A DNA stretch of 64,000 nt from Bartonella tamiae Th239 (GCF_000278275.1 NZ_JH725147.1:308388-372387); one strand, 5' to 3'. Shown: positions 11,501-20,444, numbered from the stretch's first letter. Numbers and translations: made by a program. Notes: a model not told the origin generated them from the sequence alone.

Positions 11501-12046
11501 TTATAAGGGTTTAACAATAACAGCAATAACGGCAATAATCATTAGAACTGTAGGAATTTCATTCATAATTCTCCATGTTTTTTGTGAAAAAACATTTCTA
11601 TCTTCATTAAAATGACGTGTACCGCGCGCTAATACCCCATGAAATACAGAAAGAAGAACAACTATTAAAAGTTTTAAATGAAGCCAACCACCTTGAAACT
11701 GAAAAATTTTCCAAGCCAACCAAAGTCCTGTAATCCATGCAGCAATCATAGCAGGATTAATTATTGCACGTAATAAACGCCTTTCCATAATTTTAAACGT
11801 TTCAGATTGAACAGATCCAATTTGAACACCACAGTGATAAACAAAAAGCCGAGGTAAATAAAGCATACCTGCCATCCAACAAATAATTGCAATCACGTGA
11901 AGAGCTTTCAACCAAGAATACGCATTTGGGTAGTCATCAAGATTCACGTGAAACAATAATCCAACTATAATTGCGACAATTACAACGGATAAAAGCGTTC
12001 TAATCCAGATTTTCATCTTTGAAACGCGTTTTTTTTGATAAGTCAT
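11501..12046 (-). CDS. hemJ: Protoporphyrinogen IX oxidase HemJ (UPF0093)
   Basis: Membrane enzyme of the HemJ family, which oxidises protoporphyrinogen IX to protoporphyrin IX in bacteria without HemG or HemY. 181 residues with four or five transmembrane segments. The family motifs WLKALHVIAIICWMAGMLYLPRLFVYH (conserved His) and the C-terminal RIMNEIPTVLMI are present. The ATG overlaps the hemE stop (ATGA), and hemE makes an earlier intermediate of the same pathway. A parS-like site lies inside the coding region. A later ATG (MKIWIRTLL) is an alternative start. Confidence 0.92.
   Translation of the reverse strand: MTYQKKRVSKMKIWIRTLLSVVIVAIIVGLLFHVNLDDYPNAYSWLKALHVIAIICWMAGMLYLPRLFVYHCGVQIGSVQSETFKIMERRLLRAIINPAMIAAWITGLWLAWKIFQFQGGWLHLKLLIVVLLSVFHGVLARGTRHFNEDRNVFSQKTWRIMNEIPTVLMIIAVIAVIVKPL
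11940..11955. promoter_or_regulatory. parS-like site (14 of 16), inside hemJ
   Basis: AGATTCACGTGAAACA: the right half is perfect and two bases of the left arm differ. It lies 1.2 kb from the putative origin. Confidence 0.75.
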
Positions 12047-13068
12047 GGCTTAAAATTCCTTACCTGTGCAATCATTTTTTCAACATGTTCAATTGGTGTT
12101 TGCGGTGTAATGCCGTGTCCAAGATTAAAAATCAACGGACCCTTACCCAGTGTCTTTAAAATTTTTTCTACACCTTCTTCAAGCGCTTTACCACCTGCAA
12201 CAAGGCGTAAAGGATCAAGATTACCCTGAACCGATGTTGTAGTTTGAAGTTTGTTTGCAAAAAAAAGAGGTATCGTCCAATCAAGTCCAAGTGCATTTAC
12301 GCCCGTTTTTTGAGCATAATCTTGGTAAAACAACCCTGCGCCTTTTGGAAATCCAATGATCGGTATATCTGGATAACTTTTTCGAATGAGATGAACCATG
12401 CGCTTAACGGGTTCAATACAATACATATGAAAAGTAAACTCATCTAAGACTCCTGACCAAGAATCAAAAATTTGAACACAATCTGCGCCTGCTTTAATCT
12501 GATTTATAAGATAAAGTGCTGAGACTTCTGCTAAAATATTCAAGAGTTCTTTCATAGCATCATGATGATAAAAGCCAAAAAGTCTTGCAGGGGCTTGATC
12601 AGGCGTTCCATGTCCTGCAATCATATAAGTGGCTACTGTCCATGGTGCGCCGCAAAATCCAATCAAAGTTGTTTTTTCATCAAGATTTTTTTTAAGAAGT
12701 TTTAAAGTTTCAAAACTTGCACCTAGATTTTCTTGAGTATGATGCAATTGCAAAGTCGTAATATCACGAACATTTAGTGGATCAAGAATAGGACCGCGTC
12801 CTTCTTCAAAATGAAGATTTCTTCCAAGAGCTTTAGGAATAACAAGAATATCAGAAAATAAAATAGCAGCATCAAAATCAAAACGTCTGATAGGTTGCAT
12901 GGTTATTTCATAAGCAAAATCAGGATTATTGCAAAGATCAAGAAAACTTCCTGCTTTTTTTCGAATTTCACGATATTCAGGTAAATAACGACCAGCTTGA
13001 CGCATCATCCATATGGGTGGTGGTGTCATAGTTTGATTTTTCAAAACATTTAACATTTTTTTTGTCAT
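12043..13068 (-). CDS. hemE: Uroporphyrinogen decarboxylase
   Basis: Cytosolic enzyme that decarboxylates the four acetate arms of uroporphyrinogen III to give coproporphyrinogen III in haem synthesis. 341 residues from the ATG at 13068; the frame extends to a TTG seven codons upstream. The signature PPPIWMMRQAGRYLPEYRE and the motifs LFSDILVIP, FCGAPWTVATYMI and GNLDPLRL are present. It overlaps hemJ downstream. hemE next to the chromosome origin is the known Caulobacter arrangement and is common in alphaproteobacteria, which agrees with the upstream spacer. Confidence 0.96.
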   Translation of the reverse strand: MTKKMLNVLKNQTMTPPPIWMMRQAGRYLPEYREIRKKAGSFLDLCNNPDFAYEITMQPIRRFDFDAAILFSDILVIPKALGRNLHFEEGRGPILDPLNVRDITTLQLHHTQENLGASFETLKLLKKNLDEKTTLIGFCGAPWTVATYMIAGHGTPDQAPARLFGFYHHDAMKELLNILAEVSALYLINQIKAGADCVQIFDSWSGVLDEFTFHMYCIEPVKRMVHLIRKSYPDIPIIGFPKGAGLFYQDYAQKTGVNALGLDWTIPLFFANKLQTTTSVQGNLDPLRLVAGGKALEEGVEKILKTLGKGPLIFNLGHGITPQTPIEHVEKMIAQVRNFKP

Positions 13069-13089
13069 GATGCATCGTCGCTTTTCCAA

Positions 13090-13480
13090 CAGATCTTTTC
13101 AATAAAGAAATTTTTTAAATTAAGATTTTTTTTATTTGAGTCTGTGTTTATTGTTAATTCTTTTTTAACTATCAATTATCCACAAATAAGAAAGTCATAT
13201 GCAGAGTTTATTTTTGTTTTCATTTAAGATAAAAAATAATGAGGAAACATTAAAATTTTATTGTATTTAAAAAGATTTATCTAAAAAAGGGATTGTAAAT
13301 AAATTGTGCATAAAATTTCAAATTTTATCTTTTTTCCCACGTATTAAATTTTGTTTCTGATATTTATCCACATGAGGGGATAGTGTGTATAAAGTGGACA
13401 CATATTTGTCAGTTATGCACAGTTGTGAATAAAAGGATGTGGCTTTGCACACTTATCAACAAGGAGCTGTGAATCCTGTG
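13090..13480. other. Probable chromosomal replication origin (oriC)
   Basis: AT-rich spacer upstream of hemE with a cluster of DnaA-box-like 9-mers. Forward copies: TTATCCACA at 13176-13184 and 13364-13372 (both perfect), TTATGCACA at 13413-13421, TTATCAACA at 13453-13461. Reverse copies: TTATGCACA at 13305-13313, TTATACACA at 13384-13392, TTATTCACA at 13424-13432. A CtrA-type site precedes the first box. Genes on the left run leftward (4-13 kb) and those on the right run rightward (14-16 kb), so both sides are co-directional with forks leaving this point. The hemE neighbourhood and parAB/parS nearby agree. The exact unwinding element is not resolved; the T/A-rich runs at 13100-13175 and 13230-13350 are candidates. 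Confidence 0.87.
13154..13169. promoter_or_regulatory. CtrA-type binding site TTAA-N7-TTAAC
   Basis: TTAATTCTTTTTTAAC is a perfect match to the alphaproteobacterial CtrA consensus TTAA-N7-TTAAC. It ends seven bases before a perfect DnaA box. In Caulobacter CtrA bound at the origin blocks initiation; the same role here is inferred. Confidence 0.72.
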
Positions 13481-14147
13481 ATAAAAATGAATTATGGCTT
13501 TCATTTGCGTGTAATTTCTGAACGACTAAAAAACACTTACTTTAAGAATATATGATGTTATAGCGCACTATCTTTTTTCGTAAAGGAAACACATTGGTTT
13601 AATGAGTCGATATCTGAACCAGTTGGTATGTGTAGAGAGATAATCTATTAATATTTTATATGATTGGTGATGACGATAGAGTATATGCGCTTGATTCGAC
13701 CTATTATAAAAAACGCTCATTACATAACAGTCTTAGTGACATAACAGTCTTAGTGTTTATGTAAAGGTGTTCAAATTCATTTTAAAATCGACATTCATAT
13801 GTATGCTATAATTTTAATACATAATATATTGAACATAGTGATGGATTTCATCATTGATTTTATTGCTTCAAAAGGTCAAATTTTTCAATCGCGTCAATGT
13901 CATCATAATAGCTGGCTGATTGATGATAAAAACTTTTACAAATCAAACAGTAACCGCTCAAAATTACATAGATTAAAAATATATTGTGCGGCTAAAAATG
14001 ATTGCTCAACAATATTATGCGCTATTCTTTTAGAAGAAACAATAATCTGTATTCTTGAATTGTTTAACAATCGAATTTAACAATCACTGTAATATTGATT
14101 ATAAAGGCTATTAACAAAATAAAATTGAATTAATTTAAGAGGATAAA
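13481..14147. other. Spacer right of the origin
   Basis: No convincing gene. A 93-codon frame at 13799-14080 (+) is Asn/Ile/Cys-rich, has no clear ribosome site and no recognisable motif, and I treat it as probably spurious. The spacer contains a perfect 17-bp tandem duplication at 13722-13755 and several short T/A runs. The maf promoter must lie in its right part. Confidence 0.5.
13722..13755. repeat. Perfect 17-bp tandem duplication
   Basis: The unit ACATAACAGTCTTAGTG occurs twice head-to-tail (13722-13738 and 13739-13755) with no mismatch. It lies near the putative origin and has no obvious coding role. Confidence 0.9.
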
Positions 14148-14744
14148 ATGTCCGCAGATTCGCTTATTCTTGCTTCCTTAAGCCCATTTCGTGCGGAGCT
14201 TTTAAAAAATGCAGGTGTAAATTTTGCTATTGAAGGTGCGCAAATTGATGAACGTAAAGTTGAAGCGACTTTTGATGAGCGTTCTCCTGAAACAATAGCT
14301 ATAAATTTAAGCCAAGCCAAGGCATGTGACGTTTCAAAGCGCTTTCCATCAGCTCTTATTATTGGTTGTGATCAAACCCTCGATTTTAATGGGCAATTAT
14401 TGCATAAAGCGGCAACTATGGAAGACGCGCGTCAACGATTATTAACTTTATCTGGGAAAATACATTATTTACACAGCGCTATCAGTCTTTTTAAAAATGG
14501 TACACATTTGTGGTCTGATGTTTCCACCGCGACAATGACCATGCGCATTTTAGCTCCTGATTATATTGGTCGCTATTTATCTCGTGTTGGACAAGATGTT
14601 TTATCATCTGTGGGAGCTTATCAAATTGAGGGAGAGGGCATCCAGTTATTTGATAAAATTGAAGGCGATAGTTTTACTATAATTGGATTGCCTTTATTGC
14701 AATTGCTTAAAAAATTGCGTGCTATGGGTGTTATTGATGGATAA
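14148..14744 (+). CDS. maf: Maf-family nucleoside triphosphate pyrophosphatase
   Basis: House-cleaning pyrophosphatase of the Maf/HAM1-like fold that hydrolyses modified or non-canonical NTPs. 198 residues. The N-terminal motif is LASLSPFRAELLKNAGV, with later GCDQTLDFNGQLLHK and GAYQIEGEGIQLFDKIEGD (the conserved glutamate/aspartate region). An AGAGG ribosome site lies upstream. The stop overlaps the aroE start by eight bases (ATGGATAA). It begins the rightward operon maf-aroE-coaE on the right side of the putative origin. Confidence 0.94.
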   Translation: MSADSLILASLSPFRAELLKNAGVNFAIEGAQIDERKVEATFDERSPETIAINLSQAKACDVSKRFPSALIIGCDQTLDFNGQLLHKAATMEDARQRLLTLSGKIHYLHSAISLFKNGTHLWSDVSTATMTMRILAPDYIGRYLSRVGQDVLSSVGAYQIEGEGIQLFDKIEGDSFTIIGLPLLQLLKKLRAMGVIDG

Positions 14745-15720
14745 TTGTGAAACGGTGATAAAGTTAAAAGGACCTAAAGCTTTTGTTGTCGGATATCCCA
14801 TAGGACATTCACGCTCGCCTCATATTCACCAAACATGGTTAGAACGTTATCAATGTGAGGGGTCTTATGAAAGTCTTGAAATAACGCCACAATATTTTCC
14901 CAAATTTTTAAAAAACCTTAAAAAACATCAATTTTGTGGTGGAAATGTAACTCTTCCTCATAAACACGTCGCATTTCAAATTGCTGAAAAAAAAGATGAT
15001 GTATCCATTATGATAGGTGCGGCAAATACTTTGTGGTATGAAAATGAAATATTATGTGCGGGCAATACAGATGCTTATGGTTTTTCTAAAAATTTAGATG
15101 ATTATGCGCCAGGATGGGCTGGTGATGTTGCCATTGTGCTTGGAGCAGGAGGGGCATCACGCGCTGTCATTTATGCCCTTAAAAAACGTGGTTTTGAACG
15201 TATTTATCTTTATAATAGGACATTTTCTCGGGCGCAAGAATTGGTAGACCATTTTGGTGCACCTCTTCACGCTTATGAATGGCAAAAAAGACAAGAATTT
15301 TTGCCTGAAGCAGATTTAATCGTGAATACAACACCCTTAGGCATGACGACATCGCCTATTAATAGTTTTGATATAACAAAAAATAAGCAATCAAAGAATT
15401 CTTTGAATTCTACAACATTTGATCACGATGACATGTCATTTCATTCTGAGCAAACATCAAAAAATCTGCATTATGATAATTTTGAAGCTTTAAATTTGAT
15501 TGATTTTGATAGCGCAAAATCGTCACTTTTGGTCACAGATATTGTTTACACGCCTTTGCAAACACCTTTTTTATGCCAAGCGCAAGCATATGGATTGAAA
15601 ACGGTTGATGGTCTTGGCATGCTTTTGCATCAAGCTGTTCCAGGTTTTGAGCATTGGTTTGGTATAAAGCCAAAAGTTGATGATGATTTGCGTATGAAAA
15701 TTTTGCGCAATATAAGGTGA
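14737..15720 (+). CDS. aroE: Shikimate dehydrogenase with a low-complexity insert
   Basis: NADP-dependent reduction of 3-dehydroshikimate to shikimate. 327 residues from the ATG at 14737, longer than the usual 275-290. The frame extends upstream into maf, but the overlapping ATG puts the conserved VVGYPIGHSRSPHIH at residue 17. Also seen: GNVTLPHKHVAF (catalytic Lys), NTDAYGF, the nucleotide fold LGAGGASRAV and NTTPLGM. Between residues about 206 and 255, just after NTTPLGM, is a Ser/Asn/Asp/Lys-rich insert of about 45 residues before the conserved VTDIVYTPLQTPFL. The insert sits in a surface loop of the C-terminal lobe, so activity is probably kept. aroK and aroB of the same pathway lie at 49-52 kb. 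Confidence 0.94.
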   Translation: MDNCETVIKLKGPKAFVVGYPIGHSRSPHIHQTWLERYQCEGSYESLEITPQYFPKFLKNLKKHQFCGGNVTLPHKHVAFQIAEKKDDVSIMIGAANTLWYENEILCAGNTDAYGFSKNLDDYAPGWAGDVAIVLGAGGASRAVIYALKKRGFERIYLYNRTFSRAQELVDHFGAPLHAYEWQKRQEFLPEADLIVNTTPLGMTTSPINSFDITKNKQSKNSLNSTTFDHDDMSFHSEQTSKNLHYDNFEALNLIDFDSAKSSLLVTDIVYTPLQTPFLCQAQAYGLKTVDGLGMLLHQAVPGFEHWFGIKPKVDDDLRMKILRNIR

Positions 15721-15723
15721 CAT

Positions 15724-16323
15724 ATGATTATTTTGGGGCTTACAGGTTCCATAGGAATGGGAAAAACAACAACAGCGAATTTTTTTAAATCGGCTGGCAT
15801 TCCTGTTTATAGTGCTGATGCGACTGTGCATGAGCTTTATAAAAGTGAGCCAGCAACGCGTCTTGTAGAAGCGGCATTTCCGGGTACAGTTACTAATGAT
15901 GAAGTTGATCGAAAAAAACTGTCCCAAATCCTTTTGTCGGATCAACAAAATTTTAAAATTTTAGAACGGATTATACATCCTTTGGTGCGTAAGAAAGAAC
16001 GTGATTTTATAACAATGGCAAAAAATAATCATGAGCCACTCATTGTATTAGATATTCCCTTATTGTTTGAAACAAAGGCTGAAGAGCGCGTTGATAAAAT
16101 CCTTGTCGTATCGGCTCCGTTTGATGTTCAGCGAGAAAGAGTTTTAACACGGCAGGGTATGGATGAAAAAAAATTTTATATGATCCTTGCCAATCAAATG
16201 AGTGATGAAGACAAACGCGCCCGTGCAGATTATGTTATTGATACGAGTAATGGATTTGAATGTGCACAATTGCAGGTTTTGGCTCTTATTCAAGATTTAA
16301 AAAATACATCATCAATATTATAA
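15724..16323 (+). CDS. coaE: Dephospho-CoA kinase
   Basis: Last step of coenzyme A synthesis: phosphorylates dephospho-CoA at the 3' hydroxyl. 199 residues. P-loop GLTGSIGMGKTTTANFF, SADATVHELY, the substrate segment HPLVRKKERDF and VLDIPLLFETKAE are present. Starts three bases after the aroE stop. In Rhizobiales coaE is usually followed at once by dnaQ; here the autotransporter gene lies between them on the other strand. Confidence 0.96.
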   Translation: MIILGLTGSIGMGKTTTANFFKSAGIPVYSADATVHELYKSEPATRLVEAAFPGTVTNDEVDRKKLSQILLSDQQNFKILERIIHPLVRKKERDFITMAKNNHEPLIVLDIPLLFETKAEERVDKILVVSAPFDVQRERVLTRQGMDEKKFYMILANQMSDEDKRARADYVIDTSNGFECAQLQVLALIQDLKNTSSIL

Positions 16324-16359
16324 TTATTATCTGATAGTGTATTTGATAAATTCTTTGGT

Positions 16360-16386
16360 AAAAATCATGTTTTATGATTTTTTTAT
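16360..16386 (+). terminator. Intrinsic terminator of maf-aroE-coaE
   Basis: A 9-bp stem AAAAATCAT/ATGATTTTT with a 5-nt loop (16360-16382) followed by more T residues, about 40 bp after the coaE stop. Confidence 0.7.
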
Positions 16387-16407
16387 TATTATGAATAAAC
16401 GGATGTA

Positions 16408-16441
16408 TAAAACGCCAGATGACTTTTTAAATGGCGTTTTA
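16408..16441. terminator. Hairpin between convergent coaE and autotransporter genes
   Basis: A 10-bp perfect stem TAAAACGCCA/TGGCGTTTTA with a 14-nt loop. The T/A-rich outer arms make it usable in both directions; on the minus strand it lies about 60 bp after the autotransporter stop. Confidence 0.6.
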
Positions 16442-16498
16442 TATTTATTGATAGCATACATATAGTCTTAACAAAAATAAAACAGATATGATTGATTG

Positions 16499-19450
16499 TC
16501 ACCAATGCATTTTAAAACCTGCAGATGCTTTCAAAGCATAGCTGTCGCCGATATTTTCTAAGCTGCTCTTTATAGAACCTTCGCCATAAAGTGTATATTT
16601 CCCATCATGCCATTTATGAGAAATACCGCTACCTATACCTCCCCAAAGACGATCTTGTTGGTTTTTAAAACTTTTTTCATTCAAATGCACACGGACGCCA
16701 TCTTGAAATTCATGGAAAAGATTAGCAATTGCATAAATACCAGTTGTGTTACTTGTGCCATTTTCAGCTTTTTTTATGGTTTCTTTTTCGAAGCTTAAAC
16801 CAACGCGACCACGTAAACTTTCCGCTCTATCCAGAACGACATCAATATTATAATGATCATGAAAATCATCAAAATCGATTGACGACCAACTTAATTGTGC
16901 TTGAGGTGTCATAATCCATCCATTGGATAAGCTCATGCGTCGTCCTAACTCGCTTGAAAGTGCTAGACCTGTTCCGTCATTTGAGGTTATTAGTCCGCCT
17001 AGTTGCGAAGAATTGAGATCAGAATTATACCAAGTTCCACGGATAAGATTGTCACTATAAAAACCATTATCACCATACCATGTTAAGCTTGCACCTATGC
17101 TATAACCGTCGGTATCAATCTTACCATCACCTGCTTGAGAACGAATACGTGACGCGCCATTTATATAGGAGACAATGATACCACCAACCAATTGTCCGTG
17201 GTCATTTTCTATGAAGCGACCATCAAGACCTGCTTCCATTTTATAAAGTGTTGTGCGAAAATTTGCATCACTTGTACTAATGTCTGCTTTATATTCTCCA
17301 TATCCGCCTGTGATTTTGCTCCAAAAAGCGTTCGTTTCGCTGTTTTGTTGGCTATCTTCAGTCATCAATACGGCATTATCCCAATAACGTGCGCCAACGC
17401 GTTCGCGCATTGTGCCTGTCTGATTAAGCTCTAATAAGGTTTGCCCATAGGCTTCATAAATAGGAACGGCTGGTTGATAATGTGAGCGTAAATACCAGTT
17501 ACCATCATGAGGCGTGGATACACCATTTTGATAAAGCGAGTAACCGTAAAGTCCTTGAATAAGTGATTTATGACCGCTTTTTGTTACATAATTACTATTG
17601 GCAAGGATAAATTCAGCATCGGAAGGACCATCAATTTCAATGAGTTTTATGCCTTCTTTTGTTGGTGCACCATAGCCACCTGCGCTGACAATTTGTATAG
17701 CACTTTGACCATATGCGCCGCCTTTAATATGCAATAGATCGCTTTTTGAATGATCATCATGCAGTTCTGTCGCTAAAATAATCGTGCTTCCTATAGAACC
17801 TCGATAAGATCCAACGCTTAATTGATGACCAGGATAAGGATTAAGTGGTGAGGTCAGTGCAAGTGTTGCATGATTGTTCAAAGATGATTTAAGATCACCA
17901 CCACCAGTAAAAATAAGAGATCCATTATCAATGGTTGTATCACCTGTCCAATGGCTAAAACCGGCTAATTCAAGTGTTCCTGTCCCTTGTTTTGTTAAAA
18001 AACCTTGAGAAACGATCCCAGTTTGAGGACTTTTATAGTCGCCAATATCATTATACCAAGTATCATAAGCGTTAAATCCTCCTTTATCGGCATCCATTGT
18101 TAAGATAACATGGCCTTTAAAAGCGCCATAACCGTCAGCTGCATTAAACAAATTTAATCGTGCCCAACCACTGCCATCATCTAATGGCAGACCTGATTGT
18201 TGTTCAGTTGTGGCAAGAACCTCACGCAATTGTTCTTTGTTTAAATAAGGAAAGCGTGTGGCAATTAATATCTCTGCCCCTTCTGGTACGACAGGATCAA
18301 GATTGGTCGCACCAACAGCAGACATGCCATAAGTGAGCCAATAATTATAATTTTTCTTATTTTCTCTATGATCGTTGAAGCGATCATCTGGAGATTTGGC
18401 ACTGGTGCAAATGGTAAGATCACCATAACAAGATGCATTTAACATGTTGCGTAAATCTGATTGTGCTGCAAGAAAAAGTGCTTGAAAATCGGATGTTGTT
18501 GTTGAGCTTTGCCCTGTGAAACTAGAGATAGGTTGATTAAGGTAATCAGGGTTATTATTAAGCATTTGCGCTAAAGCATAGGTTGTATGAATGCGAGCGC
18601 CAATAACATCAAGGGCGTAATGAACGCCTAGTACAATTCGGCTATTGCCGTATTCACCACCGCGTGTTAAAAACTCTTGATAACGTTCAGGGACCATCAT
18701 AGCCATCAGCATAGTCGTAGTAAAGCCACCCGATGAATGCCCACTTGGAAACGATGCATTGGACGTAACACCTGGTAATATATCCTTTCCTGTAGTTATA
18801 TTTTGACCAAAATAGTCAGTGCCAGAAAAGCTTTGAATCCTGTCAGGGGCAACTTGAACGGGGCGACTATTGCCAACCGTATTGGCATTTTCAGGATTAG
18901 GATTATAAGCAATGTCATAGATATTATAAGCGCCATCAGCAGGTAATGTGATCCCTTCAGCTGTGTCATTTGGGTCACCATTAATACTGCCATTAGCATA
19001 GAAGTTTTTTGCAAATGCTGAATCGCTACCTGTAAGTGTGGCGGCTTGGTTCATTAAATTACCAAAAGTCTCTGAAAAAGTTGTTATTTTATAGTCACGT
19101 GAGATTGTATTTTGAGCAAGATAGGCTTGAGAGAGTTGTGGCCCTAAAGCATCAGCGCCAAGCATTCCATTTGTAAATGAGCCAAGAAGATAAGCAATTG
19201 TATTATCATAAATAGCTTGCTGTCTTTGCTCGGCGGTTGCATTATTATTTGTCGCAATAGAAAATTCTAAATTTTCTCTTAAAACTTGTCGACCTTGCTC
19301 GGTATTATTAAGTTGGCTGAACCCACTTAAAAGTTCCGCGGCTTCAATATTCGGTACCGTTTGCGAATAAGCGTGTAACGGATTAAAAAATGACGAAAGC
19401 GCTGTTGAAAATGATAGTGTTAAAATGATCGATTTCTTTGATTGAACCAT
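16499..19450 (-). CDS. Autotransporter with acid-phosphatase (PAP2) passenger
   Basis: 983 residues from the ATG at 19450, which has GGGGAT at a good distance; the longer frame to 19513 would hide the signal peptide. Signal peptide: VQSKKSIILTLSFSTALSS, ending near LHAYSQT. Passenger residues about 30-400 carry PAP2 motifs: FPSGHSSGG near 233 and SRIVLGVHYALD (S-R-X5-H-X3-D) near 270. The upstream K-X6-RP motif reads ANTVGNSRP, with Ala in place of Lys. Near 485-520 is an autotransporter beta-strand repeat (GTGTLELAGFSHWTGDTTI). The last 270 or so residues form an outer-membrane barrel ending in an aromatic (FKMHW). The expected product is a surface-exposed phosphatase. It interrupts the usual coaE-dnaQ neighbourhood, so it was probably inserted there. 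The substrate is unknown. Confidence 0.9.
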   Translation of the reverse strand: MVQSKKSIILTLSFSTALSSFFNPLHAYSQTVPNIEAAELLSGFSQLNNTEQGRQVLRENLEFSIATNNNATAEQRQQAIYDNTIAYLLGSFTNGMLGADALGPQLSQAYLAQNTISRDYKITTFSETFGNLMNQAATLTGSDSAFAKNFYANGSINGDPNDTAEGITLPADGAYNIYDIAYNPNPENANTVGNSRPVQVAPDRIQSFSGTDYFGQNITTGKDILPGVTSNASFPSGHSSGGFTTTMLMAMMVPERYQEFLTRGGEYGNSRIVLGVHYALDVIGARIHTTYALAQMLNNNPDYLNQPISSFTGQSSTTTSDFQALFLAAQSDLRNMLNASCYGDLTICTSAKSPDDRFNDHRENKKNYNYWLTYGMSAVGATNLDPVVPEGAEILIATRFPYLNKEQLREVLATTEQQSGLPLDDGSGWARLNLFNAADGYGAFKGHVILTMDADKGGFNAYDTWYNDIGDYKSPQTGIVSQGFLTKQGTGTLELAGFSHWTGDTTIDNGSLIFTGGGDLKSSLNNHATLALTSPLNPYPGHQLSVGSYRGSIGSTIILATELHDDHSKSDLLHIKGGAYGQSAIQIVSAGGYGAPTKEGIKLIEIDGPSDAEFILANSNYVTKSGHKSLIQGLYGYSLYQNGVSTPHDGNWYLRSHYQPAVPIYEAYGQTLLELNQTGTMRERVGARYWDNAVLMTEDSQQNSETNAFWSKITGGYGEYKADISTSDANFRTTLYKMEAGLDGRFIENDHGQLVGGIIVSYINGASRIRSQAGDGKIDTDGYSIGASLTWYGDNGFYSDNLIRGTWYNSDLNSSQLGGLITSNDGTGLALSSELGRRMSLSNGWIMTPQAQLSWSSIDFDDFHDHYNIDVVLDRAESLRGRVGLSFEKETIKKAENGTSNTTGIYAIANLFHEFQDGVRVHLNEKSFKNQQDRLWGGIGSGISHKWHDGKYTLYGEGSIKSSLENIGDSYALKASAGFKMHW

Positions 19451-19739
19451 AATATTATCCCCAATGATACAAATCCCCATCTTCATCTGATGAGCCTTGT
19501 ATTTTACACGCATGTGAAAATTTTATGAAACTTTTATGACAATGCACAGGTCTCGCATAAACGGGTTTTTAACGGCTTATATTCACCGCATGAACTTAAC
19601 ATTTTAAATTTCTGGGTATGAAGATAAATTTTTATATTTAAACGATGCGCGAAGATTTAAAATCACATAAGTTTTGATAAAACAATTAAAGTGATACAGT
19701 GTTGTTTTACAGCAAGTTTTATAATGAAAGCAGTTCATC

Positions 19740-20444
19740 ATGCGAGAAATTATTTTTGATACGGAAACGACAGGTCTTCATAAAGAGAGTGATCGTATCG
19801 TTGAAATTGGCTGTGTAGAAATGGTGGATCGTTATCTTACTGGTAAGACATTTCACGTTTATTTAAACCCTCAAGGTGTTCTTATACCCGATGAAGTGGT
19901 TGCGGTTCATGGTTTGACTAATGAAAGACTAAAAGATGAACCTATATTTGATGAGATTGCTGATGATTTTTTGGACTTTATTGAAGGAGCAACGCTGATT
20001 GCCCATAATGCGAGTTTTGACTTAGGCTTTTTAAATGCAGAACTTGAAAGAGTTAAAAAACCCCTTATCAGTGTTGATCGTATCCTTGATACTTTGGCGA
20101 TGGCGCGTAGAAAATATCCGATGGGTCCTAATTCTTTGGACGCATTATGCAAACGGTTTGGCATTGATAATTCTCATCGTACACTCCATGGCGCCTTGCT
20201 TGATTCAGAAATATTGGCAGATGTTTATATTGAGCTTATTGGTGGTAAACAGGGAGCTTTAGGCTTTGAAGGCATAAATAAACGGCTTAATCACAATGAA
20301 AATACGGCTCATCATTTGAAACATGTGAAGGTGCGGCCATCACCATTAGCCAGTCGTTTGACGCAACATGATCTTGATCAACATGCCGCGCTTTTAAAAA
20401 AAATTGGCGATAATGCGCTCTGGCACCGTTTTCAGTCGTCGTAA
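19740..20444 (+). CDS. dnaQ: DNA polymerase III epsilon subunit (proofreading exonuclease)
   Basis: 3'-5' exonuclease of the replicative polymerase. 234 residues. DEDDh motifs are intact: DTETTGL (ExoI), HNASFDLGFLNAEL (ExoII) and HGALLDSEILADVY (ExoIII). The C-terminal tail beyond residue 180 (LNHNENTAHHLKHVKVRPSPLASRL) resembles the linker that contacts the alpha subunit. Its own promoter must lie in the 290-bp spacer from the divergent autotransporter gene. Confidence 0.96.
   Translation: MREIIFDTETTGLHKESDRIVEIGCVEMVDRYLTGKTFHVYLNPQGVLIPDEVVAVHGLTNERLKDEPIFDEIADDFLDFIEGATLIAHNASFDLGFLNAELERVKKPLISVDRILDTLAMARRKYPMGPNSLDALCKRFGIDNSHRTLHGALLDSEILADVYIELIGGKQGALGFEGINKRLNHNENTAHHLKHVKVRPSPLASRLTQHDLDQHAALLKKIGDNALWHRFQSS

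Noticed and set aside
11888-11905. Second CACGTGAA core in hemJ
   Set aside because: Only the central CACGTGAA matches; the outer arms differ too much from the parS consensus to call it a site.
13468-13484. Further DnaA-box-like sequences TGTGAATCC and TGTGATAA
   Set aside because: They have two or more mismatches or are one base short, so they were not counted.
13799-14080. 93-codon plus-strand frame in the spacer right of the origin
   Set aside because: No ribosome site, odd Cys/Ile/Asn-rich composition, and no recognisable motif. I considered a remnant of the phosphorylase regulator often found next to hemE in relatives but saw no matching segment.
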